Shown in pieces: positions 24,570-33,163 of a DNA stretch of 38,509 nucleotides; the stretch's first letter is position 1; each line of letters begins with the position of its first letter. The notes beneath the pieces are model-generated. The model worked only from the letters and a program-made list of their open reading frames with translations. It ran no database searches and was not told the origin of the DNA. The translations under genes and the position numbers were made by a program. Source of the stretch: Bacillota bacterium (GTDB lineage: Bacteria; Bacillota; UBA4882; UBA10575); assembly GCA_012838955.1 (NCBI GenBank), contig DUOH01000014.1, positions 1 through 38,509 on the forward strand, given 5' to 3'.

Positions 24570-25070
24570 TCATTGTGGCTGTGGAAGACGCTCCCGAAAC
24601 ACACCTCTTTCCCGGTCCTTAATCACATTATCCCAGGCGAAGACCTGTCCGTTCAGAACAATATAAACACCTGGGGATAGCAGCTGTACCGCAACTAAAC
24701 TACCTCCCAAGTTAAAAAGGGCATCAGAGTTTTTAAAAGCATAAGGGATCATCGCTCCGGTGAGAACAATCACCTTATCAAGACCGGCTTCCCCTAAAAC
24801 CCGGGCTGTTTCCGTCATGGTATCGGTCCCATGCGTAATCACAATCCTCCGCTCCTCCGCCTTTTTACAAGCCTCCAAAATCAGCACACGGTTCGCCTGA
24901 CGCATCTTGAGGCTATCAATCAACTGATTAAGCTCCATTCTAACCTCGACCGTACACCGGACACGCTCCAGAATCTCCGGTAGATGTGTGTGCTTAAAAG
25001 TTAGCCTTCCTTGAACTTCATCATACTGCTTATCAAAAGTACCGCCTGTAACAATCAGACGAATTGCCAC
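24570..25070 (-). CDS. Single-domain asparaginase-like protein
   Basis: 166 residues with a GTG start after GGAGGTG. The N-terminal asparaginase nucleophile motif TGGTFDK (Thr11) and the second motif THGTDTM (Thr79, Asp83) are intact, as is the Lys-containing VLTGAMIPYAFKNSD region. The whole C-terminal domain of bacterial L-asparaginases (about 150 residues) is missing and the protein ends naturally. Such short homologues occur in many bacteria and their activity is uncertain. It is a separate family rather than a truncation, because the C-terminus is clean and followed by non-coding DNA. Confidence 0.82.
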   Translation of the reverse strand: MAIRLIVTGGTFDKQYDEVQGRLTFKHTHLPEILERVRCTVEVRMELNQLIDSLKMRQANRVLILEACKKAEERRIVITHGTDTMTETARVLGEAGLDKVIVLTGAMIPYAFKNSDALFNLGGSLVAVQLLSPGVYIVLNGQVFAWDNVIKDRERGVFRERLPQPQ

Positions 25071-25082
25071 CTACCCACCTCC

Positions 25083-25133
25083 GAGACAAGGGGACAAGAA
25101 CCTTGTCCGATACAATGAAACAAGGTCTTGTCT
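25083..25133. repeat. Dispersed repeat with nested inverted repeats
   Basis: GACAAGGGGACAAGAACCTTGTCC, in two parts ACAAG..CTTGT, is followed by a second CAAGGTCTTGTC. Hairpins can form in several registers. It is a variant of the GGGACAGGGACCTGTC family. The rest of the intergenic region 25134-25342 shows nothing further. Confidence 0.5.
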
Positions 25134-25342
25134 TAATGGAGGGAAAAAGTTCTGTCTCACTCTATATTTTTCCTCAAGTATCTTTTCTGCACAGGTCCTA
25201 TATTTTTCTTTGCAATCCAAACAAATACCTTCATTACTCTTATTCAATCACATAACTTAAGCATATTCTCTGCATTATAGGAGATTTCTACACTACTATC
25301 ACGCCACAACAGATGAACATGGGCAGGTCCCCCTTCTCCGGA

Positions 25343-26758
25343 TTACTGTAAAAACTCTTGGTTATTCTGAGGAATAACCTCTTCTCTTCCGAATGGCACC
25401 CCAACCCCAATCTCATGTTCCACCGGTTGAGCAGCGCTCCTGTAGGCCCACCGGATCCGGCAAAGGGCTGCTAAATCCTTGTCTACAGAACACAGATCCG
25501 CCCGGTTCACCGCAAGAATAGACTTCTTACCCATAGCATAACAAGCCATACGCATTTCTTCCTGACATGAATGGAGATAATTAGCTAGATTCTCCGCCCC
25601 TTTGTCCTGATCAAGCTCGTCTTTGAATACTCCGGTGTAAAGAGCAATCTGTACTGGAGGCTCAAATGGAAGGGCTTTGGTCATCTGAGTGTGCAAAAGG
25701 GCGATCAGCGCGATGGTCCCGATATATACCGCATCCGCGCCCAAAGCTTTTGCCTTGAGAAAATGCCCGGGGGTAGTCAATCCACCTGACGCGATAATAC
25801 TTACTCTATCCCGCACCCCTAAATCCTCCAGATAATTAGAGGTTCTGGCCAAAGCGATCAAGGTTGGTAGGCCCAGATCATCCTGGAGAATGGTGGGCCC
25901 GGCATGGGTGCCGGCTTCCGCTCCGTCAACCACCACATAGTCGACACCGGCATCAACCATAATCTTAAGCTCATCTTCCATATAATCGGTAGCAGCAAAT
26001 TTCACTCCTACCGGAACACCGTACTTTTTCAATTCCATCACTAATTGGTAGAAGTCATTCAGGTTATTTACACCTTTTAAACGGGTCGGGATCTTGGCGG
26101 GCTTTCCTTCCGGAGAATTTGTCAAGTCACGCATATCTTCTCCAATAAAACGGGAGGGCTGAAAGACTGGAGCCGCCCCCTGCGCTCCCTGGCCCAATTG
26201 AATCTCAATGGCATCCAGTTGTTTCAGATCTTCCACCTTACTGATCAGTCCGCCTCGGGAATACTGTCCCACCAGGAGTTTAGCGGCTTGCCGTTCTTCT
26301 TTCAGCAGTGGCGCTTCTCCTGTATTGGTGGCGGTACCTACCATTGAGGCCCCTTTAGCCAAAGCCACCTTCATCTTTATGCTCAAGGCAGACCCCCAGG
26401 ACATGCCAGAGATCATAATTGGAATAGCTAATTTCAGTGGACGCTCCGCCAACGGACCAATTGTGGTGGAAGTATCGATCTTCTCTTGGTCGTCTACGGG
26501 AAAACGATGCAGGTGAACGGGGTTCAAAAGCAGTTTTTCCCAGGGAGAGAGCACCACCGGGCTACCCAACGGTCTGTCCAAAACCTCCCCGTCCGTGGCC
26601 CGAAGGTTAGCCTCAACCATCTCTCGTATTCCTGTTTTTTGCAAAACCGGAATCATGGCAAAGAGATTGCGGGTATAATTATCCGAAACAATCTTCGTCC
26701 ACAACTCCTGGGTGTTTTCAATAATCATTCTTCTCATGTAGTCTGCCAGAAGCGACAT
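25343..26758 (-). CDS. FMN-binding glutamate synthase-family protein (GltB core domain)
   Basis: 471 residues from ATG after GGAGGGG. The TIM-barrel core of glutamate synthase is present, with SGMSWGSALS (about 111-120), ATNTGEAPLLKEE (about 136) and QLGQGAQGA (about 190-198). The FMN/substrate region has VVVDGAEAGTHAGP (about 272-285), and IIASGGL and GADAVYIGT follow. The amidotransferase domain and the 3Fe-4S CxxxxxCxxxxC pattern of full GltB are absent; three dispersed Cys at the C-terminus (about 405-440) are of unclear role. Stand-alone homologues are often labelled archaeal-type glutamate synthase, but the real reaction is unproven and no ferredoxin or GltD partner lies adjacent. Confidence 0.85.
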   Translation of the reverse strand: MSLLADYMRRMIIENTQELWTKIVSDNYTRNLFAMIPVLQKTGIREMVEANLRATDGEVLDRPLGSPVVLSPWEKLLLNPVHLHRFPVDDQEKIDTSTTIGPLAERPLKLAIPIMISGMSWGSALSIKMKVALAKGASMVGTATNTGEAPLLKEERQAAKLLVGQYSRGGLISKVEDLKQLDAIEIQLGQGAQGAAPVFQPSRFIGEDMRDLTNSPEGKPAKIPTRLKGVNNLNDFYQLVMELKKYGVPVGVKFAATDYMEDELKIMVDAGVDYVVVDGAEAGTHAGPTILQDDLGLPTLIALARTSNYLEDLGVRDRVSIIASGGLTTPGHFLKAKALGADAVYIGTIALIALLHTQMTKALPFEPPVQIALYTGVFKDELDQDKGAENLANYLHSCQEEMRMACYAMGKKSILAVNRADLCSVDKDLAALCRIRWAYRSAAQPVEHEIGVGVPFGREEVIPQNNQEFLQ

Positions 26759-26933
26759 GTCTTCCCCTCCAAACTTTTATGTTTGATCAATATTTTACCT
26801 CTAAAACAAATAAAAAAACCCCTGTATTTTCATGGCGGATTAGCCTTTACGGGAATCTTTCTTTCAATGTCTACGCGTAAAATACCGGCCTTGCACGGAC
26901 GGAATCCTTTGGAAATCCGCCAAACGTTTACGG

Positions 26934-27947
26934 TTACAACTTAAGAAAAATAAGCTGAAATATGTTGTTCAGTAAATACCTCTGAACTAAGACAATACCT
27001 GTTGAAAAAACCAGTACTGCAAAAAAAGCGAGGAAACCATAGGTCAAAGTGGCTTTACTAATTCCAATATGAATAAATAACGCATTGAACTCAACCAACA
27101 CAAAGACATGTACTAAAAAGAGTTCATATGAGATTCCGGAGAGAAAACGAAAGAAGGAGATGAATCCTTTCGGCCAAGATTGACAAGTAAAGACTAAAGC
27201 GCCAAAGGCTAAGCTATACAGCATCACACTAGGCCGTATATTCGATAATGAATAGACCAGACCCTTACCAGCCGCAAGATTAGTTTTTGCCTCCAACAGC
27301 ATCCCGGTCAAGCAAAGTAAGAACGTGGTGAAGATCACCGGCCGTCTTGACTGAAGTTCTCGTTGCCACGTAGCAAGCCTGGGCGCACACCAGAGGCCCA
27401 AGACAAAAAAGAAGAGCCAATTGAGGAAGAACCTTTGATCTGCCAAAAGCGATTTGGGAAGATATACATGTGAAGCCTGTAAGGCCAGGGTAATGAAGAA
27501 TGAAAGCACAAGCCCGCTACTGGCCTGAAAATACCTGCGCAAAAGAGGAAATAACAGATAAAATTGGATAATTAGGGGGACAAAATACAATTGATAGGAA
27601 GCGTTGCCGGTAAACACTGCTTTGCAGTAGGTTTTTAAAGAAAGAATTGGGCCTCCGAAGGGCAGTGGAAAAAGATAAATGGCTGTCCAAAGAGAATAAA
27701 GGGGGATAATCTTTCGAAGGCGTTGTCCAACAAAATCAATATATCCGGAGTATGGTCTCTTGGAGAGACCCAAACCTAAACCGGAAAGGAAGATATAGAC
27801 CGGAACGGCAAATCGAATCACTTGATTAAAAAAGATCCCCAAGAATGTAGTCTTCACATAGAGGGTCTCCGCGGCCACATGTCCGGTGATCACCCCCAAG
27901 ATGGCCAGTCCTCTTAGTATATCCATTTCAATAATGCGTTTTGGCAA
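26934..27947 (-). CDS. Acyltransferase-3 family integral membrane protein
   Basis: 337 residues with a TTG start, chosen because GGAGG lies 6 nt upstream and the family motif starts at once. MDILRGLAILGVITGHV (about 8-24) is the hallmark of acyltransferase-3 proteins; its His is the catalytic candidate. About ten membrane segments fill the rest. These enzymes O-acetylate or O-succinylate cell-surface polysaccharides, peptidoglycan or antibiotics. No glycan cluster is adjacent, so the acceptor is unknown. The next gene in the direction of transcription, the glutamate-synthase-like gene, lies 175 bp away. Confidence 0.88.
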   Translation of the reverse strand: MPKRIIEMDILRGLAILGVITGHVAAETLYVKTTFLGIFFNQVIRFAVPVYIFLSGLGLGLSKRPYSGYIDFVGQRLRKIIPLYSLWTAIYLFPLPFGGPILSLKTYCKAVFTGNASYQLYFVPLIIQFYLLFPLLRRYFQASSGLVLSFFITLALQASHVYLPKSLLADQRFFLNWLFFFVLGLWCAPRLATWQRELQSRRPVIFTTFLLCLTGMLLEAKTNLAAGKGLVYSLSNIRPSVMLYSLAFGALVFTCQSWPKGFISFFRFLSGISYELFLVHVFVLVEFNALFIHIGISKATLTYGFLAFFAVLVFSTGIVLVQRYLLNNIFQLIFLKL

Positions 27948-28079
27948 GAGTATCCTCCGGATATGTTATTGCCATAGGCCCAACCCGTTTTATCTCCTCA
28001 TTATTCTAAATCTCTCCCATTCACTTTAAATTATGTGTTGGATTCCGTACTAGACCATCAGCAGACTAAGTAAGAGAAC

Positions 28080-28994
28080 CTAATAAAGTAAACCGAAGCT
28101 ATGTAATACTTCTTCCATCCTCTTGTCGGAGATGAAACGACCATATTCCCCTAGAAAAATAGCTGGTTTTGTTTTTCCGTGATAATCACTGCCACCGGTA
28201 ACCAGAAGCTGGTTCTCTTCTCCCCACTGGTAAAGCTCGCGGATGGTCTCCTCATTATGATAGCTGCTGCAGGCTTCAATACCATCCAGGCCAAGCAAAA
28301 CTAGATCATTAAGTAAATCAAACTTTCCTGCCAGATTAAGGCCGGGGTGGGCTAAGACCGCAACGCCTTTGTTTTTATGTATTATGGAAATCACCTGTTC
28401 TAAACCGGGCAACTGCAGCTCGACATAACACGGTTTCCCCTGCGCGCAAAGATCCCAATAAAAGTTGACATATGGATTATCACTACGCAGCCCGCCAGGT
28501 CGGTAGGGCTTTAAGAGCTGATGATCGAAGTATTCCGGTTTTCCCAAAAGCACCTCTGCAAATATTTCGCCTGTCCAGACACTTCCCCTGGAGTCGGCGC
28601 TAGCCACCGCGTTCAGCTCTGCCTCTGATACTTCAAAACCCATCTGCCGGATTAGTCGCCAGCGTTCTCTAGACGCCAAAACATTCTGTTCGGCGATATT
28701 CTCTTCCAATATTTCAAAGTCAATACTGTCAAAAGCAATTCCATATCCGAGTATATGTAGGTTTACTCCTTGAAAACTGCAGTCTATTTCGATTCCTGAA
28801 ATATACTCTATGCCATACTTAGCCGCTTCTTTGGCCGCTTCTACGTTTGCCTTCACACAGTTATGATCCGTGATCGACATAACTTTGATTCCCGCCTGCC
28901 TACAAAGGTCAACTAATTCTAGAGGAGTAAACTCTCCGTCATCGCTATACTTTGAGTGCATATGCAAATCAATGAAGCATTCTGATGAATTCAT
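28080..28994 (-). CDS. PHP-domain metal-dependent phosphoesterase
   Basis: 304 residues from ATG 28994, 5 nt after AGGAGGG; the open frame extends 6 codons upstream. PHP motifs in order are DLHMHSKYSDD (about 8-18), SITDHN (about 40-45), SGIEID (about 66), VLAHPG (about 212) and GSDYHG (about 266). The family includes the E. coli RNase AM / 3',5'-nucleoside bisphosphatase YciV/TrpH. That activity is plausible, but the protein is only described here as a phosphoesterase. Confidence 0.88.
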   Translation of the reverse strand: MNSSECFIDLHMHSKYSDDGEFTPLELVDLCRQAGIKVMSITDHNCVKANVEAAKEAAKYGIEYISGIEIDCSFQGVNLHILGYGIAFDSIDFEILEENIAEQNVLASRERWRLIRQMGFEVSEAELNAVASADSRGSVWTGEIFAEVLLGKPEYFDHQLLKPYRPGGLRSDNPYVNFYWDLCAQGKPCYVELQLPGLEQVISIIHKNKGVAVLAHPGLNLAGKFDLLNDLVLLGLDGIEACSSYHNEETIRELYQWGEENQLLVTGGSDYHGKTKPAIFLGEYGRFISDKRMEEVLHSFGLLY

Positions 28995-29386
28995 ACTTAC
29001 CCTCCTATCCAATAGTATAATCCTCTACACGCTACACCCTCTAAAATCTCCTTAGCTATCTTTAGTCTTCCATAAAATAAAAAAAGTACCTTCAGCTAAT
29101 AGCAGAAAAGGTACACAATAATTATAACATAGATAGATACTTTTCAGTTTCTAGAAGAAGGATATCCATCGCGGATAGGAACTTATCTGGGACAGAGAGA
29201 CAGACACAGAGGGTCAGGGACTTGTCTGGTCTGTGCGAAGTGTAAAGAAAAAATATAAGGAGCGGGTAGCCTGCATACCACTCCGGAAGACGAGACCCCT
29301 ACTCTGCCTGGTTTTCAGTTTCCCGGACAAGACCCTGTCCCCTTGTTTCATATCTTGTTCCTTATCCCTGTTCCTTGCCTGTGGAG
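28995..29386. other. Intergenic region with terminator and dispersed repeats
   Basis: It contains the PHP gene promoter area, the larA terminator (29086-29114), an AT-rich stretch to 29160 and then GGGACAG/CCTGTCC-type repeats from about 29190 to 29400. No protein gene is supported. Confidence 0.6.
29086..29114 (-). terminator. Rho-independent terminator downstream of larA
   Basis: On the minus strand GTACCTT (29114-29108) pairs with AAGGTAC (29092-29086), with an inner GCT/AGC pairing, followed by TTTTTTTATTTTAT. This is the probable end of the long catabolic transcript. Confidence 0.85.
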
Positions 29387-29420
29387 TCAGGTAGGTCCCT
29401 GTCCCTCTGTCTGATTCACC
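29190..29420. repeat. Cluster of dispersed GGGACAGG/CCTGTCCC repeats
   Basis: At least three variant copies lie here: about 29188-29240, 29322-29346 and 29385-29420. The last overlaps the 3' end of larA and encodes its final residues. Copies occur in both orientations. Confidence 0.6.
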
Positions 29421-30787
29421 GGGACACCATATGGTCCATCCGCTAAGAAGGCTATGGTCATTTCCTCTGCGCCCGGAGTCTCCAGGCAGGAGCGGATGGC
29501 ATTTTCTATGAATAAACCAATGGTCTCCGGACGTCCGGTATACCAAAGTTCTTCCGGGAGAAATTTATTCCCGTTGACGCCTGGGATGATCTGATAGTCT
29601 CTGGCAGGAACTTGCGGCGAGTAATAGTACAGATCCGCCATGTCAATCTTCTGGAATACTTTGGCCCACATCTGCACCTGCCACTGATCCGGAACGAAGG
29701 TCCAGTCCGGTGAGAGCAGAAGCTTATTAAATTTTTCTGCTCCCATCAAGGTGAGTAGATGCAGGACCGTACGGTAATTATTGCTGCCTACGGGATCAAG
29801 ATCCGTAATGTCAGCCGCAATAATCATCTTTCCCCCGGGTTTGACCGCCAGGGCGGCGCTCACCGCAGTCTTGGCCGTCTGATAATGGTTGAGCCCGACA
29901 AATCCTCCATGAGTCACAACCAGGTCGTACTCATGCTCAATAGGAATGGTCGTATATTCTCTAAGCTTCTCTACGGCCTTTTCATGGGCCTTCTCCAAGT
30001 CCCCGGCGAAAATCCCGGTCAGATTATAATCACAGTCCAGGGTGACGTTTACTATAAAATCCACCCCGGCCATCTTCGCCACTTCCAGCGCTTCTTCATG
30101 ACAAGGATTCCCTTGCAAGATCATTAAATCAGCTTGGGGCGAGGCCAGTAACGGAGCTCCGTGAAAAATATAGGTGCTCTGCTCCCCGATCAGTCCGGGG
30201 CAGACGGATTTTCGTCCCCCGGAAACCCCGGCCATGAAGTGGCTTTCTACCAAACCTGTGAGGATCTTAAGGTCCGCTCGCATATAATCCCGGTTGATAT
30301 AGACTTGCGACCCCCGGGAGGTCTGCCCCAAAAAAACCAGATCTTCTCCATTCCGGCAATCATGGTTTTTTACGCGGATCCCCGCAGCGAAGATCGATGG
30401 ATCCAACATCTCCTCGAGTTCTTCCTCGGACAAAGCCCGGTGGGTTCCGTTGGCGACCAGAATCAGGATCTGGTCGCTCTCCATCCCGCAATCCATTAAG
30501 GTTTTTACTATCGGCCAAAGGATACCGCTTTCTCCCCGATAGGGCACGGGACGGGTGTTATCGGAGATTACCACCACCGCCTGGGCGTCTGACTTTTCCC
30601 TTAGTTTTTCTCGGACTATCCGCTCCAAAGGTGGCGCGGCAATGGGTGCTTTCAAAGCCTGGGCGACAGTGGCTGCCGGGTCAGACAGAAGTTGAGCAGT
30701 CTTCATGGCTAATACATCGGTCTTGGCTGGCAAGTTTAGTTCAAGCGCGACGCTGCCGATTGTTACCGGAACCGTTTTCGTCTTCAT
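29387..30787 (-). CDS. larA: LarA-family nickel-dependent 2-hydroxyacid racemase/epimerase
   Basis: 466 residues from ATG after GAGGTG. The LarA residues that hold the nickel-pincer nucleotide and act in catalysis are present. They are SDNTRP (Asp76, Arg79), GTHR (His116), ESH (His183), GRKS (Lys193) and IFHG (His209), equivalent to His108, His174, Lys184 and His200 of the Lactobacillus enzyme. Homologues racemise lactate, malate and other 2-hydroxy acids or epimerise sugar acids, so lactate is not assured. The larB, larC and larE cofactor genes are not in the window. It follows Fe-ADH by 60 bp in what looks like one transcript. The last residues (QTEGQGPT) are encoded by a dispersed repeat. 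Confidence 0.9.
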   Translation of the reverse strand: MKTKTVPVTIGSVALELNLPAKTDVLAMKTAQLLSDPAATVAQALKAPIAAPPLERIVREKLREKSDAQAVVVISDNTRPVPYRGESGILWPIVKTLMDCGMESDQILILVANGTHRALSEEELEEMLDPSIFAAGIRVKNHDCRNGEDLVFLGQTSRGSQVYINRDYMRADLKILTGLVESHFMAGVSGGRKSVCPGLIGEQSTYIFHGAPLLASPQADLMILQGNPCHEEALEVAKMAGVDFIVNVTLDCDYNLTGIFAGDLEKAHEKAVEKLREYTTIPIEHEYDLVVTHGGFVGLNHYQTAKTAVSAALAVKPGGKMIIAADITDLDPVGSNNYRTVLHLLTLMGAEKFNKLLLSPDWTFVPDQWQVQMWAKVFQKIDMADLYYYSPQVPARDYQIIPGVNGNKFLPEELWYTGRPETIGLFIENAIRSCLETPGAEEMTIAFLADGPYGVPVNQTEGQGPT

Positions 30788-30847
30788 TCTGTCACCTCTT
30801 TAAGAATTATCCGGTTGGGCATGACTTTCTGTCGGAGACGATACGGT

Positions 30848-32134
30848 TTACTGCATATTCTTGATTAGCGTAAAATCTCCGGTTTTGGCTGCTTCTAAAA
30901 TCGGCGCCATATACTCATCCACTAAGGAAGCGTTCAAAGGCACCGGCATATTCTTTAGTTTCATATCGAGTTGCGGATCCTTGGCCGCCTTCAATGCCCG
31001 CGTAATATGCTCTTCACTAAACCCTGGCAGTTCCGCTAAGGTAGTGGGGGAATTTATACTCTTACTAAAGGCCGTCATCCCCTTCGCCACGGCAATTCCC
31101 AGTTCTTTCCCGCTCAGTTTGGACAGGTCTTCTTTGATGAATCCAACCTTTTTAAAGATCTCACCCACGTTTCTCACCCGGTCCTCAACAGCCGGAGTAA
31201 AGAATACAGTATAATACGGGTTCATTATACCGCAAGCCCGCCCGTGACTGGTGATATCCACCAAGGAAAAGCTAGTCAAATGCGCGCCATTGGTACCGCC
31301 CACCATAATGGCGTAGCCGCCCAGGTCAGTGGCTAAACCCAGTGCTTCTCTGGCCACCAAGTCTTTGGGATTTTCCAATACTTTCGGCGCATACTTCAAA
31401 ACTAACTCAATGGTGACCTCCGCAATCTTCCTCGCCTCTTCTGCTTTCTCCTCAGCAATACCTAAATATACCTCCAGACAATGAGCGATCCCATCCAAAG
31501 CGCCGTCAATCGTCAACTCCACCGGCATACTCTCAGTGACCGCATAATCAAAAACAGCGCGGTCCGGAATGATCGCATCATCCACAATGAGCTTCTTCTG
31601 TCCTGCCACCGGATTGGTAATATTGGAGTATTTAGTCAAGTGTGCGCCGGAACTTGCCGACGTTTGCACCGCAATCAACGGCAATAACTTCTTCCCGGTC
31701 TTTTTCAGCGCTTCAGAAACCACCCCGGTACCAAAATAAGGATCGATCTCAGGAGTGTGTTCACCAAGCGTGGCCAGGACATCAGCGGCTTTTGCCGCAT
31801 CAATAGAGCTTCCTCCGCCGATTACTACAATGCAATCAGGCTTAAAATGCAGAATATAACTTTCAATCCGGTAAACATCTTCCCGGGGGGCATTGGGGCC
31901 GGCATCGGGTACGATTCTCTCCCCAGCCAGCTCCACACCGTGTTTTTTCAAAGAAGCCACTACTTGATCGGCCACGGGTTTTAGATAAGTAGTGTTGGAG
32001 ATGAGCAAAGCCGTCTTTCCAAATTGGGCGGCAAATTCGCCTACCTTGTCCATGACATGCAAACCAAAGGCATACGTATCTCCTTTATACTCTTTTAGTA
32101 TTTGTGCTGCTCTTTCTTTTAATTCCATTCGCAA
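30848..32134 (-). CDS. Iron-containing alcohol dehydrogenase
   Basis: 428 residues; TTG at 32134 is 5 nt from AAGGAG, with an in-frame ATG two codons later as alternative. The NAD(P)-binding motif is GGGSSID (106-112). Predicted metal ligands are Asp214, His218, His285 and His297 in IDGALDGIAH, NGAHLT and SHGRA. The family interconverts alcohols and aldehydes or ketones, including polyol and phosphonate/sulfonate aldehydes. It lies between transketolase and LarA and may reduce an aldehyde released by the transketolase. The substrate is unknown. Confidence 0.9.
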   Translation of the reverse strand: MRMELKERAAQILKEYKGDTYAFGLHVMDKVGEFAAQFGKTALLISNTTYLKPVADQVVASLKKHGVELAGERIVPDAGPNAPREDVYRIESYILHFKPDCIVVIGGGSSIDAAKAADVLATLGEHTPEIDPYFGTGVVSEALKKTGKKLLPLIAVQTSASSGAHLTKYSNITNPVAGQKKLIVDDAIIPDRAVFDYAVTESMPVELTIDGALDGIAHCLEVYLGIAEEKAEEARKIAEVTIELVLKYAPKVLENPKDLVAREALGLATDLGGYAIMVGGTNGAHLTSFSLVDITSHGRACGIMNPYYTVFFTPAVEDRVRNVGEIFKKVGFIKEDLSKLSGKELGIAVAKGMTAFSKSINSPTTLAELPGFSEEHITRALKAAKDPQLDMKLKNMPVPLNASLVDEYMAPILEAAKTGDFTLIKNMQ

Positions 32135-32215
32135 GTCACTCCTTCAGATAATATTTGTAGAGCAAACTATATCCATCCGGAAAGATCCGGAAAGCTCTTG
32201 GTCAGCTCCCATCCA

Positions 32216-33163
32216 TCACTTTTTAAGCGCATGAGCCTCTTTTGCCGCTTTCACAATATCCTGAACGGACAAGCCGTATCTATCCAAGAGCTCCTCGTAG
32301 GGGCCGGTATCTGCGAACGTATCCGGAATACCCACTCTCTTGACGGGCGTCGGATACTGATCAGCCACCGTTTCACAGACAGCCGCCCCTAAGCCACCTA
32401 AAATCGTGTGTTCTTCGACTGTAACAAGGGCCCCGGTTTTCCGGGCGGCAGCCAATATCGACTCCTGATCCAATGGTTTTAGAGTAGAAATTGACATCAC
32501 CGTTGGTTTTAGCCCTTCCTTACGCAAGAGTTCGGCGGCTTCCATCACCCGTCCCAACATTGTGCCTATGCTGATTAAGGTAAGATCAGGGCCTTCTTGC
32601 AAGATACTGGCTTTCCCAATGGTAAATTCATAATCATCACCATAAATAACAGGAGAGGGGTTTCTGGATAGACGGAACCAAACCGGGCCGTTATAGTTAG
32701 CCAAGACAGGTAAAGCCTTTTCCACCTCGACCGCATCAGCCGGCACCACCACGGTTAGGCCGGGCAGGGCTCGAACCATCGATAAATCAGCGATTGATTG
32801 GTGGGTCGGTCCGTCAAAGGAATCAGAAAGCCCTCCGTAAGTGGCGGCTATTTTCACATTGGCCTTTGGATAGACCACCGAAGACCTTAACTGGTCGGCA
32901 GCCCGGTATGTGGCGAGAAAACTAAAGGTATTGACGAAGGGAATCATTCCGCTCTTCGCCATACCGGCCGCGGCCGCCATCATGTTCTGCTCAGCAATAC
33001 CGAAGTTAAAGAAGCGTTTCGGAAATTCCTGAGCAAAGTGTACGGTTTTCGTTGATTTAGAGACATCCGCATCCAACACGGCCACATTAGGGTTTACCTT
33101 CCCCAGCTCAACCAAGGCTAATCCGTAAGCGTCTCTCTGTGCAACCAGCTTTTTTTCGCTCAT
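32216..33163 (-). CDS. Transketolase, C-terminal subunit (Pyr and C-terminal domains)
   Basis: 315 residues. ATG 33163 overlaps the stop of the N-terminal subunit (TGATG), so the two are translationally coupled. FNFGIAEQNMM contains the catalytic Glu58 of the pyrimidine domain, and the SDSFDGPTHQSIADLSMVRALP segment (about residues 100-121) has the conserved His. The C-terminal domain starts near residue 190. Together with the upstream gene it makes a complete split transketolase of archaeal/clostridial type. Position between a GntR regulator and Fe-ADH suggests a dedicated catabolic role rather than the housekeeping pentose phosphate enzyme. Confidence 0.92.
   Translation of the reverse strand: MSEKKLVAQRDAYGLALVELGKVNPNVAVLDADVSKSTKTVHFAQEFPKRFFNFGIAEQNMMAAAAGMAKSGMIPFVNTFSFLATYRAADQLRSSVVYPKANVKIAATYGGLSDSFDGPTHQSIADLSMVRALPGLTVVVPADAVEVEKALPVLANYNGPVWFRLSRNPSPVIYGDDYEFTIGKASILQEGPDLTLISIGTMLGRVMEAAELLRKEGLKPTVMSISTLKPLDQESILAAARKTGALVTVEEHTILGGLGAAVCETVADQYPTPVKRVGIPDTFADTGPYEELLDRYGLSVQDIVKAAKEAHALKK

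Noticed and set aside
25343-26758. Complete glutamate synthase
   Set aside because: The amidotransferase domain and Fe-S cysteine pattern are missing and no small subunit is adjacent, so only the FMN-domain family name is justified.
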